This document shows, one piece after another, positions 1 to 8,307 of a stretch of DNA of 64,000 bases; positions within the stretch are counted from its first letter, which is position 1, and each line of letters opens with the position of its first letter. Under the pieces are notes generated by a model that saw only the letters and a program-made list of their open reading frames with translations, did not search any database and was not told where the DNA came from. Origin of the DNA: Paraburkholderia phosphatilytica (GTDB lineage: Bacteria; Pseudomonadota; Gammaproteobacteria; Burkholderiales; Burkholderiaceae); the NCBI RefSeq assembly GCF_003443895.1, contig NZ_QQOA01000007.1, positions 186,001 through 250,000 on the forward strand, written 5' to 3'. A program made the translations under genes and the position numbers.

Positions 1-2798
1 TTGCCGTACACCTCCAACGTGCGGCCGTCCGCGTACGTGATGCCGTCGGCGAGACGCTTGCCGGTGCCGCCCTGCACGACGTCGCGCAGCATGCTGCGCA
101 CCACGCGTGCGATATCGGCGGAGAACATCGGCTTCTGCTCAGCCGGCGCGTGCGTGAACTTCGTCGCGTACGGGGTGCCTTCGGCGAAGTCGAGTTCGGA
201 CACGCTGTGCGTCGGCGACTGGTCGCCGTCGTTCGCGACCATCCCGATCAGCTGCGCGAGCGCGAGCGGCCGGTCGCCCGATGCGCCGATCGCGGCCGCA
301 TACGACGGCGTGATCGTCTCGAACGGGTAACCCAGCGCGCGCCACGATTTGCCGATCGAGTCGTACGCGCGCAGCTCCACTTCGTGGCGGATGCGGCGGT
401 CCTGCGTCGCGTGAAAACGCGTCTTGAAGAGCCACGAATAAGTCTGCAGACGCACGTCGCGGCTTGCATCGTCGACCTGCTTCAGCGTCGCGTCCGGATG
501 CGCGCGCAGGTAGTTCAGGAGCCACAGTTCGAGCGGATGCACGTGCGCGATGAAGCCGCGGTCGTTCAGATTGAACTTGTCGATCGCGTATTTCGCGTAC
601 AGCTTCGCGAGGTCTTCATCGGTCAGCGACGTCGCCGCGGGCGTGCCCTTCAGCGCCGCGCGCATCTGCGCGTCGAACCACGACCGTGGCTCGTCCGGCG
701 CGATGCTGCGCAGCACGGTCGCGATCTTCGGCGGCGCCTTGCGCACGCGGCGCATCAGCATCGCGATCGCGTCGTCGGCGGGCACGCCGTGATATTTCTC
801 GTAGAAGCGCTGCATATAGACGCGGCTTTCTTCATCGGCGAAGCGGTTCAGATACAGCGTGCGCTGCGCCGGATCGTCGAGCCATTGCGACGACGGGCCG
901 GAGGTCTGGATCATCTCGTAGCGCACGATGTCGCGCATCAGCCGCACGAACACCAGGTTCACCGAGTGCTGGAACGCTTCGCGCAGCGTCAGCACGCGGC
1001 CGTTGTCGTCGGAATCGAAGTTCGTGAAGGCCTGCGCGCCGCCGCCGGTGTAGAACAGCTCGCCGGGGCTCGCCGAATACTTGCGCTCCACCGCCGCATC
1101 GAGCATCGCGGGCAACGAGCGATCTTTCGCGGTAGCCAGATAGTCGATCGCCCAGCGCGTCAGCGCGTCCTGCTTCTCCGGCTGCACGGCCCGCAGTTCC
1201 GCCGCGCTCATCGCGCCGTAGCGCGCGTGCAGGTCCGTCACGATCTGCAGATAGGTGATCACCGTGCGCAGCTTCGCGGTGGAACCGAGATTCAGGCGCG
1301 CGCCGGAGTTGATGTCGAACGGCTCGTTGACGCTATCGGTCTGCACGCGCACGAGGTTCTCGCCGCCGCGGCGCTCGAACAGCGTGAAGCTGTACGCGAT
1401 CTTCGACGGATCGTCGCCCGCGCGCAGCATCTCGAAGCCGACGAGGCCGAGCGCCTTCGCGCCGTCGCGCGTTGCGGCTTCCGCGAGCTTCGCGCTGACT
1501 GCCTGCTGCACGCCGTTGTCGAGCGTCGAGGTTGCGCGCAGGTCGAGCCGGTCGAGGTCGTAGGTATCGTGAATGCCGAGCGCGCCGAGCAGCTGCGAAC
1601 GGATCGACGTCACCGCCTTCAGGCCGACGTACGACACCGGCCGCTTCACGTCGTCCGGCGCGACGCGATCGGCATGCGCGGCCAGCGCCGCGTCACGCAG
1701 CCGCGCGCTGATCACGCCGTTCGACGCGAGCAGGCGCAGGTAGCTGTCGGTCATCTTCTGCAGATCGCCGTAGCCTTTGCGCAGGAACCACGACGGCGCG
1801 CGCTGCGCGATCATCAGCGACAGTACCTGACGGAACGCCACGCCCTGGTCGCCAAGATTCGCGGGCGTCTGCGGCGCCTTCAGGATGCGGTTCACGTCGT
1901 CGAAATCGCGGCCGTACCACGCGGCGAGCCCGTCGCCGATGCCCTGGATTTCACCCGCGCCCGGCCGCGCGGAAAGCGGCACCGAGTTCAGATAGCGCAC
2001 CACGATCTGGCGGCGCGCCGGCATCGTCTGCGGTCCGTTTAGATATGCGCGCACCGACGCGGACGCGATCTGCCGCAGCTTCTCCGGCGGCGTCGCGGTG
2101 CGGCCGCCGGCCGAGTGGCGGAACTTCTCGATCTGCGTAGCGAGCGTGCTGCCGCCCGGCTGCGACTGATGCCGGTTGAAGATGCGCACGCCCTGATCGA
2201 CGAGCGCGCGGCTGAAGCGCCCCCAGTCGATCGCCGGATTGCGGTTCGGCTGGTCGGCGTCGAGCAGGTAGCGGTCTTCGATGAACAGCAGCGAGTTGAC
2301 CATCAGCGGCGGCACCGCGTCGAAGCTGTCGTACGCGCGGCCCGGGTAGCGGAAGCCGAACAGCTTGTCGCCGTTCGCGTCGAACAGCCGCAGGCCGGCC
2401 TGGTCTTTTTCGGCGTACGGCAGGAACAGGCCGTCGTCGGCGAGCGACAGCATGCGGTCGCTATCGCGCGCCTGCGACGCGATCACGAAGCCGCGCGCTT
2501 CGAGCCGCTTCGTGAAGGCGGGCAGCTGCGCATAGCCTAAACGTTGATCGTAGGGACCGGTGCCGGACGGGAAACGGATGCGGTCGCTCGGACCGGCATC
2601 CACAGTGAAGCCGACGTCGCGCGTCAACTCGGACAGGTAGTGCGCCTGCAAACGGGAGGTTTCGATCTCGATCTGCGCGATTCGCACCGCGATCACGACG
2701 ACCACCAGAAACGCCGCAACGAGCGACCATTTGACCCAGCGCCACACCGGCACCACGGTCGTCGTGCGAAGCGGAAACCTAAGCAGCGGTCGGTTCAT
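1..2798 (-). CDS. Bifunctional-type penicillin-binding protein (GT51 + transpeptidase), 3' end cut by window
   Basis: A cell-wall synthase anchored in the inner membrane that would polymerise and cross-link peptidoglycan. From the ATG at 2798 (preceded by GGGGAG, 7 bases away) 932 codons are open to the left edge. Residues about 20-45 form one membrane segment. The GT51 glycosyltransferase signature starts at E174-D175 (EDRYLLDADQ) and continues to a GGSTLATQ motif. The transpeptidase SxxK motif is STAK at residues 506-509. Near the edge the chain reads QGGTGKRLADG, so the KTG box should lie just outside the window. The length and the long spacing between the two domains fit the large PBP1A-like proteins of Burkholderia rather than E. 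coli PBP1A/B. The large open frame on the opposite strand is a codon-bias shadow. Family call is firm; the exact paralogue is not. Confidence 0.85.
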   Translation of the reverse strand, partial: MNRPLLRFPLRTTTVVPVWRWVKWSLVAAFLVVVVIAVRIAQIEIETSRLQAHYLSELTRDVGFTVDAGPSDRIRFPSGTGPYDQRLGYAQLPAFTKRLEARGFVIASQARDSDRMLSLADDGLFLPYAEKDQAGLRLFDANGDKLFGFRYPGRAYDSFDAVPPLMVNSLLFIEDRYLLDADQPNRNPAIDWGRFSRALVDQGVRIFNRHQSQPGGSTLATQIEKFRHSAGGRTATPPEKLRQIASASVRAYLNGPQTMPARRQIVVRYLNSVPLSARPGAGEIQGIGDGLAAWYGRDFDDVNRILKAPQTPANLGDQGVAFRQVLSLMIAQRAPSWFLRKGYGDLQKMTDSYLRLLASNGVISARLRDAALAAHADRVAPDDVKRPVSYVGLKAVTSIRSQLLGALGIHDTYDLDRLDLRATSTLDNGVQQAVSAKLAEAATRDGAKALGLVGFEMLRAGDDPSKIAYSFTLFERRGGENLVRVQTDSVNEPFDINSGARLNLGSTAKLRTVITYLQIVTDLHARYGAMSAAELRAVQPEKQDALTRWAIDYLATAKDRSLPAMLDAAVERKYSASPGELFYTGGGAQAFTNFDSDDNGRVLTLREAFQHSVNLVFVRLMRDIVRYEMIQTSGPSSQWLDDPAQRTLYLNRFADEESRVYMQRFYEKYHGVPADDAIAMLMRRVRKAPPKIATVLRSIAPDEPRSWFDAQMRAALKGTPAATSLTDEDLAKLYAKYAIDKFNLNDRGFIAHVHPLELWLLNYLRAHPDATLKQVDDASRDVRLQTYSWLFKTRFHATQDRRIRHEVELRAYDSIGKSWRALGYPFETITPSYAAAIGASGDRPLALAQLIGMVANDGDQSPTHSVSELDFAEGTPYATKFTHAPAEQKPMFSADIARVVRSMLRDVVQGGTGKRLADGITYADGRTLEVYG

Positions 2799-3132
2799 GC
2801 TGCTCTCCCCGTCAATATCCAGTCGACTTCAAAAAGAGACCACTTATTGAGACAAGTCTAGCGCTTTGCGAACGCGTTCCAGGATGCGTTTTTACCCGCA
2901 ACAACACTTTTTATCGGGGGCTTCTCGCGCGTCGAACTCCCGGATACACTCAGCGATTTCCGATTGCGGAACCGTTGCTGCAAGCGGCTTTCCAAGGCAT
3001 CGATCCGCCCCTGATTGCGCTGTGAATCGCGGTGCCGACCGCCCTGCTGCCTGGCATCCCAAACGGTTTCATCCCGACGTCGATCGGCCGTCGCGATCGC
3101 ACGCTTCCCCCGCTTTCCAACGCCGCCCTCCG
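2799..3132. other. Intergenic region between divergent PBP and FAD-oxidoreductase genes
   Basis: About 330 bases separate the two divergent starts. The left part is less GC-rich than the surrounding genes (around 2830-2915), as expected for promoters, but no convincing -35/-10 pair can be assigned. An open frame running in from 2866 is continuous with the oxidoreductase, but the extra N-terminal stretch (about 89 residues, Arg/Ser/Pro-rich) looks non-coding. Confidence 0.4.
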
Positions 3133-4404
3133 ATGCAGAATTTCTACGAAGCCACCGTCGACCGGCCCGCGCGCCCTCGCCTGCAAGACCGTCATGGCGC
3201 GTCGGTGTGCATCGTCGGCGGCGGGCTCGCGGGGCTGTCCACGGCGCTCGGTCTCGTCGAGCGCGGCGTGCGCGACGTCGTGGTGCTCGACGCGGAGCGC
3301 GTCGGTTTCGGCGCGTCGGGACGCAACGGCGGCTTCGTGTTCGGCGGCTACAGCCTCGACTGCGCGGACCTGCTGAAGACGCTCGGCCCCGAGCGAGCGC
3401 GCGAGCTCTACACGCTCACCACGGATGCCGTCGACCTGATGCGCGCGCGCATCCAGCGTTACGGCATCGCGTGCGACGCGACGGACGCCGGCGTGATCCT
3501 CGCGAACTGGTTCGACGAACCGCGGCGACTGGATGCGCAGCGGCGTCTGATGCAGGCGTCGTTCGGCGTCGAGTGGGAACCCGTGAGCGCTGCCGATCTC
3601 GCAGCGAAGCTGAAGACCGCGCGCTATCACGGCGGCCTGCTGGAGCACAACGCGTTCCATTTCCACCCGCTCAAATACGTGCTCGGCGTGGCCGCCGCGG
3701 CGGCGGCCGGCGGCGCGACGCTCTTCGAGCAGTCGCCGGTCGTCGCGGTGCGGCGCGCCGGCGCGGGCTTCGAAGTCGACACCGCGAACGGCACGGTCGA
3801 AGCGCGCCACGTGGTGTTCGCGGGCGGCGGCTATGCGCGCAACGTCTACCGGCCGGTGGAGCGCGCGGTGCTGCCGATCGCCACTTACGTGATGACCACC
3901 GAGCCGCTCGGCGCGAAACTGAACGACGCGATCGACTGCCAGTCGGCGGTGTACGACACGCGCTTCGCGTTCGACTACTACCGGCCGCTGCCGGACACAC
4001 GCATCCTGTGGGGCGGCCGCATTTCGATTCTCGAGCGCGAGCCGGACGCGATCGCGCGTCTGTTGCGGCGCGATCTGCTGAAGGTCTATCCGCAGCTGCG
4101 CGGTGTGAAGATCGACCACGCATGGGGCGGCCTGATGAGCTACGCGCGGCACAAGATGCCGCAGATCGGGCAGAACGCGGACGGCGTCTGGTACGCGGTC
4201 GGCTTCGGCGGTCACGGCATGGCGCCCACCACCGTCTCCGGCGAACTGCTCGCCGCCGCGATCGCGGGCGAGCGTCCGGTGCCGGACGCGTTCGCGCGCT
4301 TCGGCCTCACGCGCGCGTACGGGCGCCTCGGGCTTGCGGCCGCGCAGCTCACCTACTCGGCCATGCAGGCGCGCGATGCGTTGGCTTCGTTGAGCAAATG
4401 CTAG
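3133..4404 (+). CDS. FAD-dependent amine/amino-acid oxidoreductase (DAO family, PuuB-like)
   Basis: A 423-residue flavoprotein of the DadA/PuuB group, which oxidise amino acids or gamma-glutamylated amines to imino products. The dinucleotide-binding motif VCIVGGGLAGLSTAL sits near residues 24-38, followed by the FGASGRNGGFVFGG block typical of gamma-glutamylputrescine oxidase relatives; the C-terminal FAD-contact region reads YAVGFGGHGMAPT. The ATG at 3133 gives the usual family N-terminus (MQNFYEATV); an upstream in-frame start at 2866 would add a low-complexity tail without family similarity. No clear Shine-Dalgarno is visible. A TetR regulator follows 41 bases downstream on the same strand, which may control it. 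Substrate is not deducible from sequence. Confidence 0.8.
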   Translation: MQNFYEATVDRPARPRLQDRHGASVCIVGGGLAGLSTALGLVERGVRDVVVLDAERVGFGASGRNGGFVFGGYSLDCADLLKTLGPERARELYTLTTDAVDLMRARIQRYGIACDATDAGVILANWFDEPRRLDAQRRLMQASFGVEWEPVSAADLAAKLKTARYHGGLLEHNAFHFHPLKYVLGVAAAAAAGGATLFEQSPVVAVRRAGAGFEVDTANGTVEARHVVFAGGGYARNVYRPVERAVLPIATYVMTTEPLGAKLNDAIDCQSAVYDTRFAFDYYRPLPDTRILWGGRISILEREPDAIARLLRRDLLKVYPQLRGVKIDHAWGGLMSYARHKMPQIGQNADGVWYAVGFGGHGMAPTTVSGELLAAAIAGERPVPDAFARFGLTRAYGRLGLAAAQLTYSAMQARDALASLSKC

Positions 4405-4445
4405 AATCGTCCGTTATCGCCGCCTGAAAACTCCCACCTCGCACA

Positions 4446-5135
4446 ATGAAAAAGGCAAGCACGGCCGCCGGGCCGGAACACGACGGCACCCCATCCGAAG
4501 CCCGTCGCAAATACGATCCCGAAGAGACCAAACGCAACATTCTCGAGGTGGCGACCCAGGAATTTTCGTCGATGGGCCTCACGGGTGCGCGCGTCGACGC
4601 GATCGCGGAACGCACCAACACCACCAAGCGCATGCTGTACTACTACTTCGGCAGCAAGGAAGGGTTGTACGAAGCCGTGCTGGAGAAGGTCTACGGCGAC
4701 ATCCGCACGCTCGAACAGGATCTGCGCATCGACGAACTGCCGCCGGCTGACGGCATGCGCGCGCTCGTCGAATTCACCTTCGACTACCACGACCGTCATC
4801 GCGACTTCGTCCGGCTCGTGACGATCGAGAACATCCACGGCGCGAAGTACATCGAGCAGCTGAAGTCGTTCAAGACGCGCAACGCCAGTGTGGTGCGCAC
4901 GATCGAAGATCTGCTCGCGCGCGGCGTCGCCGCGGGCGAGTTCCGCGACGACATCGACGCGATCGACCTGCATCTGCTGATCAGCTCGCTGTGCTTTCAC
5001 CGCGTCGCGAACCGCCACACGTTCGGCTCCGCGTTCGGCCGCGACCCGTCGCATCCGCGGCTGCGGGCGCGACATCGCGCGATGGTCGTCGATGCGGTGA
5101 TGCGCTTCGTGCTGCGGGCGCCGCCACAGGTCTGA
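4446..5135 (+). CDS. TetR/AcrR family transcriptional regulator
   Basis: A 229-residue regulator. After a charged, disordered tail of about 25 residues comes the TetR helix-turn-helix (ETKRNILEVATQEFSSMGL ... TNTTKRMLYYYFGSKEGLYEAVLEKVY, about residues 28-80), with the YYYF core of the recognition helix. The remainder is the all-helical ligand-binding and dimer domain (EFTFDYHDRHRDFVRLVTIENIH...). It lies 41 bases behind the FAD oxidoreductase and is followed by a strong terminator at 5187-5218, so the two probably form a transcription unit. Ligand unknown. Confidence 0.88.
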   Translation: MKKASTAAGPEHDGTPSEARRKYDPEETKRNILEVATQEFSSMGLTGARVDAIAERTNTTKRMLYYYFGSKEGLYEAVLEKVYGDIRTLEQDLRIDELPPADGMRALVEFTFDYHDRHRDFVRLVTIENIHGAKYIEQLKSFKTRNASVVRTIEDLLARGVAAGEFRDDIDAIDLHLLISSLCFHRVANRHTFGSAFGRDPSHPRLRARHRAMVVDAVMRFVLRAPPQV

Positions 5136-5186
5136 CGTCCCGCGCGGCCTGCTGCGCAAGGTCAACCGCCCAGGTCACAAAACAAA

Positions 5187-5218
5187 GCCGCCCGGCGCAT
5201 ACGCACCGGGCGGCTTTT
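5187..5218. terminator. Bidirectional Rho-independent terminator
   Basis: A perfect 9-bp stem (GCCGCCCGG / CCGGGCGGC) with a 10-base loop is followed on the + strand by TTTT and on the - strand by TTTGTTTTG. It separates the convergent TetR gene (+) and MFS transporter gene (-) and probably serves both. Confidence 0.85.
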
Positions 5219-5277
5219 CATTTGCGTCTATCCAGCGCGCGTTGAATCCTGCGCGCCGGCACACACACGCCAGGCCA

Positions 5278-6672
5278 TCAATCCGTGATCACGATCCGCT
5301 TGATGTCGCCGACGATGAAGATGTACGACAGCGCGCCCACCAGCGCGATCGCGCCGATGAACACGAGCGCGCCGACGAACGAGCCGGTCGCCGCGACGAT
5401 GAAGCCCACCACGAGCGGCGTCACGATGCCGGCCAGATTCGCCGCGAGGTTGAAGATGCCGCCCGTCGCGCCGAGCAGGCCGTCCGGCGCGATGTCCGAC
5501 ACGAGCGTCCAGCCGAGCGCCGCCATGCCCTGCGCAAAGAAAGCGAGCGACAGGATCGCGATCACGACGACGTTGCTCTGCACGTAGTTCGCCAGCACGA
5601 TCGTCGACGCGAGCAGCAGACCCGCGATGATCGGCAGCTTGCGCGCGACGTTGGCCGACTTGCCGCGGCGCAGGAGCCAGTCCGACAGCGTGCCGCCGAA
5701 CATCACGCCCACCGAAGCGGCGATGAACGGCATGATCGCGAAGAAGCCGATCTTGAGCCAGCCCATGTGGCGCTCGGTCGCGAGATAGGTCGGGAACCAC
5801 GTGAGGAAGAACACGAGCGTCGAATTGCCCGCGAACTGGCCGAGGCAGATGCCCGTCAGCTGACGGTGCTTGAGCAGCTTGCCGATGGTGCGCCATTCGA
5901 ACGGACGGCTCTGCGATTCCTTCTTGTCCTGCGCGTTGCCGGTGTCGCGATGCACGAGACCGCCGCCCGCTTCGATATACGCGAGCTCCGCTTCGTTCGC
6001 GGCCGGATGGTCGCGCGGCTCGCGGTAGCAGAGCCACCAGACCACGCCGAACACGATACCCACGGCACCGACCACGTAGAACAGCGAGCGCCAGCCGAAC
6101 GCGCCCATCAGCGCGAACAGCAGCGGGCTGAAGAACGCGAGCCCGATGTATTCGCCGACGGTATAGGTGCCCGTCGCCATCGCGCGTTCGTTCTGCGGAA
6201 ACCATGTCGCGACGACGCGGCTATTGGTCGGAAAGCACGGCGCTTCCGACACGCCGAGCCCGAGCCGGCAGGTCATCAGCGCGCCCAGTCCGTGCACGAA
6301 GCCTTGCAGCAGCGTGAACACGGACCACAGCGTCATCGACAGGTAGTACGTGACGCGGCTGCCGAAGCGGTCGAGAAACAGGCCGCCCGGAATCTGCGCG
6401 ACCACGTAGCTCCACGAGAACATCGAGAACACGAGGCCCATCAGCGCGGCGTTGATGCCGAGCTCCTTCGTGAGCTGCGGTGCCGCGATGCCGAGCACCG
6501 TGCGGTCGAGATAGTTGATCATCGTGCCGACCGCGAGCAGCGCGAGAATCCGGTAACGCGCCTTCGAGCGGCGCATGGCCGGGGCCTGCGGGCGAGCGCC
6601 GTCTTCCGTCCGGGTGGACTGGTTAGGCGAGTCGAGCGATCCAGGTTCGCCCGCACGGAACGATTGCGGCAT
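5278..6672 (-). CDS. MFS transporter, anion:cation symporter type; probable quinate/shikimate permease
   Basis: A 464-residue major-facilitator protein with twelve predicted membrane segments after a ~40-residue cytoplasmic tail. It shows the family-typical MINYLDRTVLGIA in TM1, the loop 2-3 motif GGLFLDRFGSR, and RLGLGVSEAPCFPTNSRVVATWFP in TM4-5, which together mark the ACS subfamily (glucarate, phthalate, hexuronate porters). The ATG at 6672 is preceded by GGAGG at 5 bases and is preferred over the GTG four codons upstream, which overlaps that ribosome-binding site. It is the last gene of a unit with dehydroquinase and QsuD-type dehydrogenase, so quinate, shikimate or dehydroshikimate is the likely cargo; this is inference from context. 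Confidence 0.82.
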   Translation of the reverse strand: MPQSFRAGEPGSLDSPNQSTRTEDGARPQAPAMRRSKARYRILALLAVGTMINYLDRTVLGIAAPQLTKELGINAALMGLVFSMFSWSYVVAQIPGGLFLDRFGSRVTYYLSMTLWSVFTLLQGFVHGLGALMTCRLGLGVSEAPCFPTNSRVVATWFPQNERAMATGTYTVGEYIGLAFFSPLLFALMGAFGWRSLFYVVGAVGIVFGVVWWLCYREPRDHPAANEAELAYIEAGGGLVHRDTGNAQDKKESQSRPFEWRTIGKLLKHRQLTGICLGQFAGNSTLVFFLTWFPTYLATERHMGWLKIGFFAIMPFIAASVGVMFGGTLSDWLLRRGKSANVARKLPIIAGLLLASTIVLANYVQSNVVVIAILSLAFFAQGMAALGWTLVSDIAPDGLLGATGGIFNLAANLAGIVTPLVVGFIVAATGSFVGALVFIGAIALVGALSYIFIVGDIKRIVITD

Positions 6673-6699
6673 GTCTTCCTCCACGTCTGATAGTTTGGC

Positions 6700-7563
6700 T
6701 TACGGGTTCAGCAACGACTGAAAATGCGCGAACATCCGCTCCGCGTCCGGTTCGAGTCCGGTGAAGAGACGGAATGCATCCACTGCCTGATAGACCGCCA
6801 TGCCGCCGCCGCTGAGCGTGCGGCAGCCGGCTGCTTCCGCCGCGGCGAGCAGCTCGGTGCGGATCGGGAAATACACGATGTCGGCCACCCACAGGCGCGC
6901 GTGCAGCAGTTCGGCGGGCAACGGAATGCCGGGCAGCTTCGCCATGCCGGTCGGGGTCGCGTGAATCAGGCCGTCGGCTTCTTCCATCGCAGCCGGCAGA
7001 TCGATTTCCGTGCCGCCCGCGCGCACTTTCACGTGCGGGAAGCGTTGCTGCAGTTCGGCGGCGAGCGACGCTGCGCGTTCGGCTTCGACGTCGAACAGGG
7101 TCAGCGTTTTCGCGCCCATCATCAGCGCCGCGTGCGCGACCGCCGCGCCCGCGCCGCCGGCGCCGAGCTGCACGACGCGCGTCATCGCCGCATCGGGCAG
7201 ACCGCGCTGGAATGCGCGCGCGAAACCGGACCAGTCGGTGTTGTGGCCGATGCGCTTGCCGTCGCGCAGCAGCACGGTATTCACCGCGCCGAGCGCGCGA
7301 GCATCGTCGGAGAGTTCATCGAGCAGCGGAATCACCAGCTGCTTGCACGGGTACGTGATGTTCAGGCCGTTGAAGCCCATCCGCTCGGCGGACGCGAGCA
7401 GTTCCGGCAGCGCGTCGGGTTCGACCGACAGTGCCTGCAGGTCGATGCGCCGGTATACATAATTGAGGCCGAGCTGACGGCCCTCTTCCTCATGCATCGC
7501 CGGGCTCAGCGAGCCGCCGATACCCGAGCCGATCAGTCCTACGAGAAACGATTTCGAACTCAT
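6700..7563 (-). CDS. Quinate/shikimate dehydrogenase, QsuD-type (catabolic AroE homologue)
   Basis: A 287-residue NAD(P)-dependent dehydrogenase. The N-terminal substrate domain has SLSPAMHEEEG (in place of AroE SxSP...N) and the catalytic Lys/Asp pair in NITYPCKQ and GHNTDWSGF; the Rossmann loop is QLGAGGAGAAVAHA, and the C-terminal GMAVYQAVDAFRLFTGLEPD block closes the fold. The YVYRRIDL segment and overall pattern resemble the Corynebacterium QsuD/RifI2 subclass that oxidises quinate and shikimate rather than biosynthetic AroE. Its ATG overlaps the TAA of the dehydroquinase gene by one base, so the two are translationally coupled. With the permease and quiC it completes quinate to protocatechuate. 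NAD versus NADP preference cannot be told securely. Confidence 0.85.
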   Translation of the reverse strand: MSSKSFLVGLIGSGIGGSLSPAMHEEEGRQLGLNYVYRRIDLQALSVEPDALPELLASAERMGFNGLNITYPCKQLVIPLLDELSDDARALGAVNTVLLRDGKRIGHNTDWSGFARAFQRGLPDAAMTRVVQLGAGGAGAAVAHAALMMGAKTLTLFDVEAERAASLAAELQQRFPHVKVRAGGTEIDLPAAMEEADGLIHATPTGMAKLPGIPLPAELLHARLWVADIVYFPIRTELLAAAEAAGCRTLSGGGMAVYQAVDAFRLFTGLEPDAERMFAHFQSLLNP

Positions 7564-8021
7564 TACTGCACCTTCGCCTTCTGTTTCAGGATCGTCGCCA
7601 TCCGCTCGAGCGCGAGCTCGTAGCCCTGCGTGCCGCAGCCGATGATCACCGCCTCGGCCAGCGCCGACACATATGAGTGATGGCGGAACGCCTCGCGACG
7701 ATGCACATTGGAGATATGCACCTCGATCACCGGCTTGTCGATCGCGGCAAGCGCGTCGGCAAGCGCGACCGACGTGTGGGTGTACGCGGCAGGGTTGATC
7801 ACGATGCCCTGCACGGTCGTGCGGGATTCATGCAGCCAGTCGATCAGCTGATGCTCGGCGTTCGACTGGCGGAAATCGATCTGGAGTTCGAGCCGGGCGG
7901 CCGCATCGCGGCAGCGCCGTTCGACGTCGGCGAGCGTCTCCGCGCCGTAGATGGTGGGCTCGCGCGTGCCCAGCAGGTTCAGGTTGGGTCCGTTCAGGAC
8001 CAGCACCGACGCATTGCTCAT
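7563..8021 (-). CDS. aroQ: Type II 3-dehydroquinate dehydratase
   Basis: A 152-residue enzyme that dehydrates 3-dehydroquinate to 3-dehydroshikimate; family members are about 145-150 residues and dodecameric. The flexible lid [17 protein letters not shown] carries Arg20 and the catalytic Tyr25; [12 protein letters not shown] and [17 protein letters not shown] carry the anion-binding Asn and the general-acid His102. A ribosome-binding site (GGAG) lies 7 bases before the ATG. It is the first gene of the minus-strand unit with the dehydrogenase and permease, and diverges from quiC, so a catabolic role (quiB-like) is likely, probably alongside a separate biosynthetic aroQ elsewhere. Confidence 0.92.
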   Translation of the reverse strand: MSNASVLVLNGPNLNLLGTREPTIYGAETLADVERRCRDAAARLELQIDFRQSNAEHQLIDWLHESRTTVQGIVINPAAYTHTSVALADALAAIDKPVIEVHISNVHRREAFRHHSYVSALAEAVIIGCGTQGYELALERMATILKQKAKVQ

Positions 8022-8128
8022 TCGACAGCTCCGTGTAGTTCGGCCTTCCGCCGCGATCGCGACATCAGGCCAGCGTGACCGCAGTGTGCCGCCGCGCGCG
8101 CGGGTTGTCTTTCGGGGTTTCCACGAAT

Positions 8129-8218
8129 TTGTACGATCTAGTTAGTTTGTATAGACTCACGCTGTTTGATCGTATTCTGTCGTGGTGTACGCGGTTTCGG
8201 ATTAACCGATTGGTACAC
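8129..8218. promoter_or_regulatory. Divergent promoter/operator region of the quinate genes
   Basis: In the 286 bases between aroQ (-) and quiC (+) a possible + strand promoter is TTGTAC (8129-8134) with TATAGA (8150-8155), spacer 15. Downstream lies an imperfect nested inverted repeat: GTGTAC (8185-8190) and GTACAC (8213-8218) outside, GGTT (8193-8196) and AACC (8204-8207) inside. This would suit a repressor or activator acting on both directions. No regulator gene for the pathway is adjacent. Confidence 0.4.
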
Positions 8219-8307
8219 TTTGTGACGCAACGCAGCACGATTCGCCGGCGCGGCGGCCCGTCTTTTCACAAGAAGGCAGCCGCGTCGGCCGGACAGGAGT
8301 TCTTCAC

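Noticed and set aside
150-2042. 630-codon open frame on the + strand
   Set aside because: Arg/Val/His-rich translation without any motif, opposite the penicillin-binding protein; typical shadow of GC-rich coding DNA.
2866-3132. N-terminal extension of the FAD oxidoreductase
   Set aside because: About 89 Arg/Ser/Pro-rich residues before the family N-terminus, in the promoter region of two divergent genes.
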